NCBI GenBank assembly: GCA_964575185.1
Contig: CAZNPW010000006.1
Span: forward strand, 1-64,000
Source of the DNA: CAZNPW01 sp964575185
GTDB lineage: Bacteria > Pseudomonadota > Alphaproteobacteria > Rhodobacterales > Rhodobacteraceae
Direction of reading: 5' to 3'
DNA: 64,000 nucleotides
Position numbers and translations under genes: made by a program. The notes below the pieces were generated by a model, which was not told the origin of the DNA, searched no databases, and saw only the letters and a program-made list of their open reading frames with translations. Positions 50,443 through 58,531 of the stretch are shown one piece after another. The number at the start of each line of letters is the position of its first letter. The stretch's first letter is position 1.

Positions 50443-51075
50443 GACAACGGCGCGGGGAAATCCACGCTGGTCAAGATGATCGCGGGCAACTTCCGGCCGA
50501 GCGGCGGGGCGCTGCTGATGGACGGCCGCGAGATCGTGATGGACCGTCCGGTCGAGGCGCGCGAGCACCGGATCGAGATCGTGCATCAGGACCTTGCGCT
50601 GTGCGACAACCTGACGGCGGCGGCGAACGTCTTCCTCGGGCGCGAATTGCGCAGCGGGTTCGGGACGTTCCGGGTGCTGGACTACAAGTCGATGTACCGC
50701 CGTGCCGCCGAGATCTTCGTCGAGCTGAAGTCCGAGACGCGGCCGCGCGACGTGGTGAAGAAGATGTCGGGCGGGCAGCGGCAGGCCGTGGCGATCGCCC
50801 GCACCCGGCTGTCGAACGCCCGCGTCGTGCTGATGGACGAACCGACCGCCGCGATCTCGGTGCGCCAGGTGGCCGAGGTGCTGAACCTGATCCGCCGCCT
50901 GCGCGACCAGGGAATCGCGGTCGTCCTGATCAGCCACCGGATGCCCGACGTCTTCACCGTGGCCGACCGGGTGATCGTGATGCGGCGCGGCACCAAGGTC
51001 GCCGACCGCAGGATCGCCGACAGTTCTCCCGAGCAGGTGACCGGCCTGATCACCGGCGCCATCGAAACCGTCTGA
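50443..51075 (+). pseudogene. Sugar ABC ATPase (RbsA/MglA type single domain), N-terminus lost
   Basis: Reads from DNGAGKSTLVKMIAG (the Walker A, 50443-50487) through VHQDLALCDNLTAAANVFLG, the signature MSGGQRQAVAIARTRLS, Walker B VVLMDEPTAA and ISHRM. The roughly 30-40 residues that should precede Walker A, including the aromatic A-loop, are missing and replaced by the antisense of the binding-protein gene. The only ATG available is 50476, inside the Walker A helix, which would remove the P-loop. So it is very probably inactive. The permease gene 32 bp downstream is intact. Confidence 0.72.
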
Positions 51076-51107
51076 CCCGTCCAGCATCCCGAGAAGAAAG
51101 GCCCGCG

Positions 51108-52109
51108 ATGTCCTCGACTTCCCTCAGCGCCTCCATCGGGCTGAAGCAGGAGACATGGCTCTCCAGCCTGCTCGGCAGCCAGACCTTCTGGGTGTTCGTG
51201 GCCGTCATCGTCGCCAGCATCGCGCTGTCGTTCGCGACGGACGCCTTTGCGACGACGAAGAACCTCTACAACATCACCCGCAACGTGACCTTCGTGGCGA
51301 TCGTCGCGCTCGGCATGACGATGGTGATCATCACCGCCGGCATCGACCTGTCGGTCGGCTCGGTGCTGTGCCTGTGCTCCATGGTGCTGGCCGTGGTGAT
51401 GAACGCGGGCTATTCGATCGAGGTCGGGATCCTCGCCTCGGTCGCCACCGCGCTGGTGGTGGGCGCGATCAACGGCGTGCTCATCGCCTATGTCGGCCTG
51501 CCCTCCTTCGTCGTGACGCTCGGGATGCTGTCGGTCGCCCGTTCGCTCGCCATGGTCGCCTCGGGCAACACGGTGGTGTTCGACTTCGGGCCGGACGGTG
51601 ACATCCTCCTCGACATCGGCGGCGGCGCCTGGCTTTTCGGCATCGCCAATCCCGTGCTCTTCATGGTGGTGCTGGCGCTCCTGACGGGCTTCGTGCTGCG
51701 CTGGACGCAGTTCGGCCGCTACCTCTTCGCGATCGGCGGCAACGAACATGCCGCCACGCTGACCGGGGTGCCGGTCAAGGCGATCAAGGTCGCGGTCTAC
51801 ATGATCTCGGCCCTGTCGGCGGGCATCGCGGGGATCGTGCAGACCGGCTGGCTCGGGGCGGTGACGACCAACATCGGGACGGGGCTCGAGTTGCAGGTGA
51901 TCGCCGCTGCGGTAATCGGCGGGGCGAACCTTGCCGGCGGGGCCGGGACTGCGCTCGGGGCCATCATCGGCGCGATGCTGATCGAGGTGATCCGCAACAG
52001 CCTCGGCCTTCTGGGCATCAATGCCTTCTGGCAGGGCACCTTCATCGGCGGCGCGATCCTCTTCGCGGTGATGTTCGACCGGCTGGCCAACGCCCGGCGC
52101 AGCATCTAG
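51108..52109 (+). CDS. Ribose/xylose-type ABC permease (RbsC-like)
   Basis: A 333-residue membrane protein of the RbsC/AraH family with about nine to ten spans. NVTFVAIVALGMTMVIITAGIDLSVGSVL is the hallmark, and GGNEHAATLTGVPVKAIKVAVYMISAL and GGANLAGGAGTALGAIIGAML are also typical. The family needs an RbsA-type ATPase and RbsB-type binding protein; both neighbours are truncated, so the transporter is likely dead unless complemented. Its stop TAG overlaps the stop of the IS481-type remnant on the other strand, so the last residues may come from the inserted element. Confidence 0.88.
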   Translation: MSSTSLSASIGLKQETWLSSLLGSQTFWVFVAVIVASIALSFATDAFATTKNLYNITRNVTFVAIVALGMTMVIITAGIDLSVGSVLCLCSMVLAVVMNAGYSIEVGILASVATALVVGAINGVLIAYVGLPSFVVTLGMLSVARSLAMVASGNTVVFDFGPDGDILLDIGGGAWLFGIANPVLFMVVLALLTGFVLRWTQFGRYLFAIGGNEHAATLTGVPVKAIKVAVYMISALSAGIAGIVQTGWLGAVTTNIGTGLELQVIAAAVIGGANLAGGAGTALGAIIGAMLIEVIRNSLGLLGINAFWQGTFIGGAILFAVMFDRLANARRSI

Positions 52110-52326
52110 CTGTGATGTCGCATCAGGTCGTTCACCGTTGGGAGGGGTGTAGGCCGCTGCGTGCCCAGTGCGGTCTTGATTGGTCGAAACAGTCGAGCTG
52201 GCGCGGCTGTATTGCGCGTTGCCGACGAGGGATGGGCGAGGCCGCAGGCCCGTTCGCGCAGCAGGTCTGGATGAGGCGTTCGGCTTTTCCGTCGGTCCTG
52301 GGCGTGTAGGGCGCTCTGTTGCACAA
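52106..52326 (-). mobile_element. IS481-type transposase remnant (C-terminal fragment, frameshifted)
   Basis: On the minus strand RAPYTPRTDGKAERLIQT is the classic end of an IS481/IS3-like integrase core. The frame then shifts, and the continuation in the next frame reads RERACGLAHPSSATRN, RPIKTALG and LPTVNDLMRHHS-stop, matching the usual C-terminus. The rest of the transposase is missing because the IS5-type element begins at 52313. Inactive. Confidence 0.75.
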
Positions 52327-52997
52327 GTCGGCTGGGGGGATTCATCTCGCGCATCCGGCGTGATAGCCGGGGTGTATGAGCGGACCGACAGCCCCGACCG
52401 ACAAGACCCGGAACTGGTCGGCCTACAACGAAGCGCTCAAGCGCCGGGCTCGCTGACGATCTGGTCTGACCCCGCGATGGCCTGGGAAGCCGTCCCCACC
52501 GGCAAGCGTGGCCGCCAGCGCAACTTCAGATCGGACGGCCCGCTGCACCTGCTGTTCGACAGCACCGGGATCAAGGTCGAGGGTGAAGGGGAGTGGAACG
52601 CCCGCAAGCATGGTGGCACGAAGCGGCGCGTCTGGCGCAAAATCCACATCGGCATCGACGAGAAATCCCCGGAAACCCGTGGGCCGAGTTCACCACCAGC
52701 GAGGTCGGCGATGCACCCATGCTGCCCGCGTTGCTAGAGCAGATCCCGCCCGAACAGGAGATCGCCAGCGTCACCCGGCGATCACCGCCGAAGCCGTGCT
52801 GCGACCAAGATGCACTGTGTCAAACTGCTGGGCCAACGCCTGAGCGCACGGGACCGACCGTCAGGTCGCCGAGCTTCAGGTCCGTGTCGCCGTGCCAAAC
52901 GGCTTCACCGCGCTCGGCATCCCCGTCACGGAAGCCGGGGGATGAGTCTGTCTCGGGAAAGGGAACTCCGACCCTCAGCCGATCTGTGCAACAGAGT
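52313..52997 (+). mobile_element. Decayed IS5-family insertion sequence
   Basis: Imperfect terminal inverted repeats: left GCTCTGTTGCACAAGTCGGC (52313-52332), right, as read on the plus strand, GCCGATCTGTGCAACAGAGT (52978-52997). Between them is a transposase gene with deletions and frameshifts (52376-52935). At about 685 bp it is shorter than a working IS5-type element of about 1 kb or more. It has cut into the IS481-type remnant on its left. Confidence 0.8.
52376..52935 (+). pseudogene. IS5-family transposase pseudogene
   Basis: Begins MSGPTAPTDKTRNWSAYNEA and LKRRGSLTIWSDPAMAWEA, as in intact IS5 transposases, then jumps from GKRGRQ to GPLHLLFDSTGIKVEGEGEW, so about 60 residues, including the first catalytic segment, are gone. 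After KIHIGIDE the frame shifts (EFTTSEVGDAPMLPALLEQI in the next frame) and a second deletion joins to KMHCVKLLGQRLSARD near 52807. Not functional. Confidence 0.78.
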
Positions 52998-53078
52998 CGC
53001 CCCTCCCGCATAACCCCGAAGACAGCGCGAAAAATCTCCGCCGCAGCCGGATCGGGAGAACGCTTTCGCAGGGCCAAC

Positions 53079-53168
53079 TGGCGGACGGTGAGGGATTCGA
53101 ACCCTCGAGACGGTTCCCCGCCTACACACTTTCCAGGCGTGCGCCTTCGACCGCTCGGCCAACCGTCC
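53079..53168 (-). tRNA. tRNA-Ser (anticodon GGA)
   Basis: On the minus strand the gene starts GGACGGTTGGCCGAGCGGTC, has the anticodon arm CACGCCTGGAAAGTGTG with GGA in the loop, a long variable arm as expected for serine, the T-loop GGTTCGAATCC, and the acceptor strand ACCGTCC followed by G and an encoded CCA (53079-53081). The acceptor stem pairs fully over seven bases. Its 3' end faces the rearranged region to the left, about 80 bp from the right end of the IS5-type element. Confidence 0.93.
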
Positions 53169-53318
53169 GTGGGCGCGGGTTTAGCGCGCGGCGGGGCGGC
53201 AGGCAAGGCTGCGGGCGAATGGCGCGGCATCGCCGCCGCTTGACGCAGGGGCACCGGGGACTCGATCCAAAGGAGTATTGCAGCCGGCAGGGATTTCCTG
53301 CCGCGCCAGGAGATTGCC

Positions 53319-54200
53319 ATGGCCGTCTTCACCCTCGGCTTCGAACAGCTTTCGGGCGCACAGCCCCAGTACACCTTCACCGGCGCGGCCGACCTCGACG
53401 GCTTCGATCCACGCGGCGGTGCGATGTGGAGCATCCTCGGGCCCGCCGTCACCGGGACCGGAGACCCGTCGTTCAGCGCGCCCGAGACCCACTGGTACCT
53501 GTTCGGCGCGGGCTTCGACACCGATCCGCTGCAACCCCTGCCGTCAGCGGGGACGATCACCGCGCTCTACCATGTGGAAAAGCTCGACGGCGCAGCCCCG
53601 CCCGCCACGCCCGACGACCTGTTCGTCAACCGCGTCTTCGCGCAGGTCACCGGGCTGTCGGTCGCCGCCGCGGACTTTGCCGCGGCGGTCGCGGGCGGCA
53701 CGGTCGCGGGGCTGCTGACGGCCGGGGACGACCTGTTCCGCGGGCCATCGACGCTGACCCCCTTCATCCCCGTCCCCGTGACGGTCTCGCTCGGCACCGG
53801 GAACGACACGCTCTTCGGCTCCGGCCGCGGCGACCAGGTGGAGGGGCAGGACGGCGACGACGTCGTCACCCTGCGCGACGAAGGGACGGTGGTGGCCGGC
53901 GACGGGTCCACCGTCTAAGGCTTGCGCAGATCACCGTGCAGGCAGGGGCCGGTGCCGATACCGTCAACGGGCGCGACGCCGCGGATGTGGTCGCCACGGC
54001 ACCCCTGGGGCTGTTCGCCTACGGCGCGGCCGACCGGATCAACGGCGGGGCCGGGAACGACGTGGCGAACGGCGGCGGCGGCAACGACAGGCTGCGGGGC
54101 GAGGCGGGGGCCGACGCGCTGAACGGCGAAGGCGGGGCCGACCTCCTCAACGGCGGCGAGGGCAATGACGTGCTGGCCGACCGCCCCGGGGCCGACGCTG
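53319..54200 (+). pseudogene. RTX-type calcium-binding repeat protein, frameshifted
   Basis: The first frame (53319-53918, 199 residues, MAVFTLGFEQLSGAQPQYTF at the start) ends in VSLGTGNDTLFGSGRGDQVE and DGDDVVTL, beginnings of RTX nonapeptides, then stops. In the next frame sequence continues as ITVQAGAGADTVNGRDAAD and then true repeats GGAGNDVANGGGGNDRL, GEAGADALNGEGGADLL and NGGEGNDVL up to about 54180. A frameshift or small deletion near 53900-53930 therefore splits one gene. Intact relatives are secreted by a type I system and bind calcium. GGAGATTGCC precedes the ATG. Confidence 0.7.
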
Positions 54201-54353
54201 GGACATCATCGGATGACCCCGGCACCCGGCCCGAGGATTCCGGACGGACATCCCCCCGCCGTGTTCGCGCGAATGCGCCGCATCGGGCCTTTGCGGGACC
54301 CGGGCCGCGCGTGATAGCCTCGATCCGGGGGCATTCCAGACGATGGAAACGCC

Positions 54354-54590
54354 ATGTCCGCACCTGTCCTGCGTCCGCTCGCCGCGGCCCACGTCCCGCT
54401 GTCGCTGCCCGCCCCGCCCATGCCGCCCGGCGCGGCGCGCGACGGCCCGCGCGTGCTGCCGGCCTTCCGCTTCGTGCCCTCGGTCTCGCCGCTGCTCGAG
54501 GACACGGCCGTGCTGGCGGAAACCTATGCCCGCGCGGCCGACAGGGCGAAGGGGCCGAAGCCCGACCCGACCGACGATCCCGCCACCTGA
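54354..54590 (+). CDS. Small hypothetical protein
   Basis: A 78-residue protein, Pro/Ala-rich at the start (SAPVLRPLAAAHVPLSLPAP) and with FRFVPSVSPLLEDTAVLAE and a basic-acidic tail. I do not recognise it. No signal or membrane segment. Its stop abuts the stop of the convergent preA gene with no gap, which makes it plausible as a real gene, but a weak ribosome site (GGAAACGCC) leaves doubt. Confidence 0.4.
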   Translation: MSAPVLRPLAAAHVPLSLPAPPMPPGAARDGPRVLPAFRFVPSVSPLLEDTAVLAETYARAADRAKGPKPDPTDDPAT

Positions 54591-55895
54591 CTACTCCGCC
54601 GCGCGCACCGCCATCGGGTTGTTCGGATGGGTCGTCCAGTTGGCGTATTCCGTCACCGGCCGCCCCGTCCGCGCGTCCACCGCGCCGACCGGCAGGCGTT
54701 CCATCGTGATGCAGGCCTCGACCGGGCAGACGTTGACGCACAGGTTGCAGGCGACGCATTCGTCGTCCTTGACCGTGAAGACCCGCCCCGGCCCCATCGC
54801 GATCGCCTGGTGGCTGGTATCCTCGCAGGCCGCATAGCAGCGCCCGCACCTGATGCAGGCGTCCTGGTCGATCCGCGCCTTGGTCACGTAGTTCAGGTTC
54901 AGATACTGCCAGTCGGTCACGTTCGGCACCGCGCGGCCCACCAGCTCCGCCGTCGATGCGAACCCCTTGCGGTCCATGTAGTCGCTCAGGCCGCTGATCA
55001 TCTCCTGCACGATCCTGAACCCGTAGGTCATCGCCGCGGTGCAGACCTGCACGTTGCCCGCGCCCAGCGCCATGAACTCGGCCGCGTCGCGCCAGGTCGT
55101 GACCCCCCCGATCCCGCTGATCGGCAGCCCCGCCGTCTCGGGCGACCGCGCGATCTCGGCCACCATGTTCAGCGCGATGGGCTTCACCGCCGGCCCGCAA
55201 TACCCGCCATGCGCGCCCTTGCCGTCGATCGTGGGCTCGGGCGCGAAGTCGTCGAGGTCCACCCCGGTGATCGAGTTGATCGTGTTGATGAGGCTCACCG
55301 CATCCGCGCCCCCCCGCTTCGCGGCCTCGGCGGGCTTGCGGATGTCGGTGATGTTCGGCGTCAGCTTGACGATGCAGGGCATGCGCGAGTGCATCTTCAC
55401 CCAGCGCGTCACCATCTCGATGTATTCGGGCACCTGGCCCACGGCGGCCCCCATGCCCCGCTCGCTCATCCCGTGCGGGCAGCCGAAGTTCAGCTCCACC
55501 CCGTCGGCGCCGGTGTCCTCGACGTGGCCGAGGATCGCCTTCCACGACGGCTCGTCGCAGGGCACCATCAGGCTGACCACCATCGCCCGGTCGGGCCAGG
55601 CGCGCTTGACCGCCTTGATCTCGCGCAGGTTCACCTCGAGCGGCCGGTCGGTGATGAGCTCGATGTTGTTCAGTCCCAGAAGCCGCCGGTCCGCCCCCCA
55701 GATCGCCCCGTAGCGCGGCCCGTTCACGTTCACGACCGGCGGCCCCTCGGCCCCCAGCGTCTTCCACACCACCCCGCCCCAGCCCGCCTGGAAGGCGCGC
55801 ACGACGTTGTATTCCTTGTCCGTCGGCGGGGCGGAGGCCAGCCAGAACGGGTTCGGGCTGCGGATGCCGATGAAGTCGGTCGTCAGGTCTGCCAT
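54591..55895 (-). CDS. preA: NAD-dependent dihydropyrimidine dehydrogenase subunit PreA
   Basis: A 434-residue flavin iron-sulfur subunit that reduces uracil and thymine to dihydropyrimidines with PreT. FMN barrel: NPFWLASAPPTDKEYNVVRA, ELNFGCPHGMSERGMGAA (catalytic loop with Cys), GIGGVTTWRDAAEFM. The C-terminus has two 4Fe-4S clusters: CIRCGRCYAAC and CVACNLCVNVC. This matches the C-terminal part of animal dihydropyrimidine dehydrogenase. The partner preT is at 56545-57885, with a dedA gene between. Confidence 0.94.
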   Translation of the reverse strand: MADLTTDFIGIRSPNPFWLASAPPTDKEYNVVRAFQAGWGGVVWKTLGAEGPPVVNVNGPRYGAIWGADRRLLGLNNIELITDRPLEVNLREIKAVKRAWPDRAMVVSLMVPCDEPSWKAILGHVEDTGADGVELNFGCPHGMSERGMGAAVGQVPEYIEMVTRWVKMHSRMPCIVKLTPNITDIRKPAEAAKRGGADAVSLINTINSITGVDLDDFAPEPTIDGKGAHGGYCGPAVKPIALNMVAEIARSPETAGLPISGIGGVTTWRDAAEFMALGAGNVQVCTAAMTYGFRIVQEMISGLSDYMDRKGFASTAELVGRAVPNVTDWQYLNLNYVTKARIDQDACIRCGRCYAACEDTSHQAIAMGPGRVFTVKDDECVACNLCVNVCPVEACITMERLPVGAVDARTGRPVTEYANWTTHPNNPMAVRAAE

Positions 55896-55932
55896 GGCGA
55901 TCCCCTGCCGGTTGACGACGGGGCGCGCCCCG

Positions 55933-56472
55933 TCAGATGGGAAGATAGTTCAGAAGCCAGCCCACCGTCGTCCCGCCCAGATAGCCGATCATCGGCACGA
56001 TGAAGGACCAGGCCAGGCAGCCCGGCAGGTTGTAGAGGCTGAACCTGCCCAGCGGCATCCGGCTCATGCCGGCCAGCAGGAAGGCGAAGGGCCGGAAGGG
56101 CCCGACGAAATGGCCCCCCAGCACGGCAAAAGCCCCGTAGCGGTCGAACAGCCCCTTCGTGCGGTCCACCAGCTCCTGGTGCCGGGCGATGAACCGCCAC
56201 CGCAGGATGTCCGCGCCGTAATGCCAGCCCAGCCACCAGCTGAAGGTCGACCCCACCGCGGCCCCGGCCGCCGCGCCGAGCCACAGCGGCATGAACGGCA
56301 CGTTCCCCGCCGCGACCAGCGCGCCGACCCCGATCAGGATCGCGCTCGACGGAATGAGCAGCGAGGTGAAGGCCGTCGTCTCGGCCACCCCGAAGACCAG
56401 CGCGATGGGCAGCGTCCAGCCCTGGTTCGCGGCCACCCAGGCCAGCACCCCGTCGATCCATTCCTGAAACAT
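55933..56472 (-). CDS. DedA family membrane protein
   Basis: A 179-residue inner-membrane protein of the DedA/VTT family, which includes undecaprenyl-phosphate and phospholipid flippases. FTSLLIPSSAILIGVGALVAAG and GGHFVGPFRPFAFLLAGMSRMP contain the conserved Glu/Arg and Gly-Pro re-entrant motifs. I start at ATG 56470-56472; a longer frame to 56514 is less likely. It separates preT and preA on the same strand; I see no functional link to pyrimidine reduction. Confidence 0.88.
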   Translation of the reverse strand: MFQEWIDGVLAWVAANQGWTLPIALVFGVAETTAFTSLLIPSSAILIGVGALVAAGNVPFMPLWLGAAAGAAVGSTFSWWLGWHYGADILRWRFIARHQELVDRTKGLFDRYGAFAVLGGHFVGPFRPFAFLLAGMSRMPLGRFSLYNLPGCLAWSFIVPMIGYLGGTTVGWLLNYLPI

Positions 56473-56544
56473 CGCGTCCCGCAGCCCGCCACCGCCGCGC
56501 CCCGTGTGGCGCAAGCCCCGCGCCGCGTAAAGGGGCCGGCGCGG

Positions 56545-57885
56545 TCATCCCGCCAGCGCCCGGTGGATGTCCATCGCCGCATCGCGCCCCTGCGCGACCG
56601 CCGTGACCGTCAGGTCCTCGCCCCCCGTCGCGCAGTCGCCGCCCGCCCAGATGCCCGGCACCGTGGTCCGCCCGTGCCCGTCGACCGCGATCTTGCCGCC
56701 CTGGATGCGCAAGGCCCCCTGCACGCCCGCGAAGCTCTGCCCGATGGCGGTGAACACCTGGTCGGCCCGCAGCCGGAAGGTCTCGCCCGTGGGCCGCAAC
56801 CCCTCCGGCCCGTCCTCGGCATAGGCGAACTCCACCGCCTCGACCGCGCCGTTGCCGTGGATCGCCACCGGCACCGCCCCCGTCACGATCTTCACCCCCT
56901 CGGCCAGCGCATGCTCCTGCTCGTAGCCGCTCGCGCTCATCCTCTCCCGCCCCCGACGGTAGACGATGGTGACGTTCTCGGCCCCCAAGAGCCGCGCCTG
57001 CACCGCGGCGTCCACCGCCGTCATCCCGCCGCCGATCACCACCACGTCGCGCCCGATCGGCACCTCGGCCCGGTCCGGCGTCTGGCGCAGCGCCGCGATG
57101 AAGTCGACCGCCGCCTCCACCCCGTCGCGCCCCTCCCCCTCCAGCCCCAGCGCCTTGACCCCCGCGAGGCCCATCCCCAGGAACACCGCCTGGAACTGCC
57201 CTTCCAGGTCGCGCAGCGTGAAGTCGCGCCCCAGCGCCTGCCCCTGCCGGACCTCGATCCCGCCGATCGCCAGCAGCCAGTCGACCTCCGCCTGCGCGAA
57301 ATCCCCCACCGCCTTGTAGGTCGCGATCCCGTATTCGTTCAGCCCGCCGGGCTTCGGGAAGGCGTCGAAGACCACCACCTCGTGCCCCAGCATCGCGAGC
57401 CTGTGCGCGCAGGCCAGCCCCGCCGGCCCCGCCCCCACCACGGCCACCCGCTTGCCCGTCGGCGCGGCGCGGGTGAACGGATGCACCCCCTTGTCCATCA
57501 GCGTGTCGGTCGCAAAGCGCTGCAGCCGGCCGATCTCCACCGGCTTGCCCTCGGCCGCCTCGCGCACGCAGGCCTCCTCGCACAGCGTCTCGGTCGGGCA
57601 GACGCGGGCGCACATGCCGCCCAGGATATTGGCCGAAAGGATCGTCTTCGCCGCCGCATCGGGCGTGCCGGTCGCGATCTGGCGGATGAACAGCGGGATG
57701 TCGATGCCCGTCGGGCAGGCCGTGATGCAGGGCGCGTCGTGGCAGAAATAGCAGCGGTCCGCCGCGACCAGCGCCTCGTGCCGGTCGAGTGGCGGCGCAT
57801 GGTCGCCGAAGTTCCGCGCATACTCCGCGGTCGAAAGCCGCCCAGCCACGATCCCCGGCGTCAGCTGGCTGTTCCCCATCCCCAT
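56545..57885 (-). CDS. preT: NAD-dependent dihydropyrimidine dehydrogenase subunit PreT
   Basis: A 446-residue FAD/iron-sulfur subunit. The N-terminus carries 4Fe-4S ligands CYFCHDAPCITACPTGIDIP and CARVCPTETLCEEAC; then the FAD motif VVGAGPAGLACAHRL and the NAD motif VVIGGGMTAVDAAVQA, ending GDCATGGEDLTVTAVAQG. It passes electrons from NADH to PreA. ATG 57883-57885 has GGGGAG before it. First gene of the preT-dedA-preA run, divergent from accB. Confidence 0.93.
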   Translation of the reverse strand: MGMGNSQLTPGIVAGRLSTAEYARNFGDHAPPLDRHEALVAADRCYFCHDAPCITACPTGIDIPLFIRQIATGTPDAAAKTILSANILGGMCARVCPTETLCEEACVREAAEGKPVEIGRLQRFATDTLMDKGVHPFTRAAPTGKRVAVVGAGPAGLACAHRLAMLGHEVVVFDAFPKPGGLNEYGIATYKAVGDFAQAEVDWLLAIGGIEVRQGQALGRDFTLRDLEGQFQAVFLGMGLAGVKALGLEGEGRDGVEAAVDFIAALRQTPDRAEVPIGRDVVVIGGGMTAVDAAVQARLLGAENVTIVYRRGRERMSASGYEQEHALAEGVKIVTGAVPVAIHGNGAVEAVEFAYAEDGPEGLRPTGETFRLRADQVFTAIGQSFAGVQGALRIQGGKIAVDGHGRTTVPGIWAGGDCATGGEDLTVTAVAQGRDAAMDIHRALAG

Positions 57886-58052
57886 GGCTCCCCGCTTGCG
57901 TGCCCGACAGTCTGCACGGCTTCCATTTTTTATCAAACGGTAAAATCGCGCCCGCCCGCAAAATCCCCGCCCCCTGCCCGCAAAAGCGCCGGGCGCGCTT
58001 TCCAGCCCCGGCGGCTTGGCCTATACCTGCCGCAAAACCGCCGAGGGACCGC

Positions 58053-58526
58053 ATGAGCAAGAACCCGACCGAGGCCGACGTCGCCTTCATCCAGGCGCTC
58101 GCCGAGCTTCTGAACGCCAATGCGCTGACCGAACTCTCGGTCAAGCGCGAATACGGCGCGGACGACAGCCTCGAGGTCCGGGTGGTCAAGCAGGCGCAGG
58201 TCGTCCAGGTCGCGGCCGCGGCCCCCGCCCCGGCCCCCGCCGCGGCCCCCCAGGCCATGCCCCCCGCGGCACCCGAAGACCCCGCCCAGCACCCCGGGGC
58301 CGTGACCTCGCCCATGGTCGGCACCGCCTACCTCTCGCCCGAACCCGGCGCGGCCGCCTTCGTCACCGTGGGCGCGACCGTGACCGAAGGCCAGACCGTC
58401 CTCATCATCGAGGCGATGAAGACCATGAACCACATCCCCGCCCCGCGCGCGGGCACCGTCAGGCGCATCCTCGTCACCGACGGCACGCCGGTCGAATACG
58501 GCGCGCCGCTGATGATCGTGGAATAG
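58053..58526 (+). CDS. accB: Biotin carboxyl carrier protein of acetyl-CoA carboxylase
   Basis: A 157-residue carrier: an N-terminal helical part (VAFIQALAELLNANALTELSVK in two pieces), an Ala/Pro linker (50-80), and the biotinyl domain from GAVTSPMVGTAYLSPEPGA with the biotin-accepting Lys123 in EAMKTMN. It delivers carboxybiotin between AccC and the transferase. Start ATG 58053. accC follows five bases later, the usual pairing. Confidence 0.96.
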   Translation: MSKNPTEADVAFIQALAELLNANALTELSVKREYGADDSLEVRVVKQAQVVQVAAAAPAPAPAAAPQAMPPAAPEDPAQHPGAVTSPMVGTAYLSPEPGAAAFVTVGATVTEGQTVLIIEAMKTMNHIPAPRAGTVRRILVTDGTPVEYGAPLMIVE

Positions 58527-58531
58527 GCCCC

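Noticed and set aside
52926..53162. Small protein gene on the minus strand
   Set aside because: It reads through tRNA-Ser and the IS5 right end; the translation is an accident of open frames.
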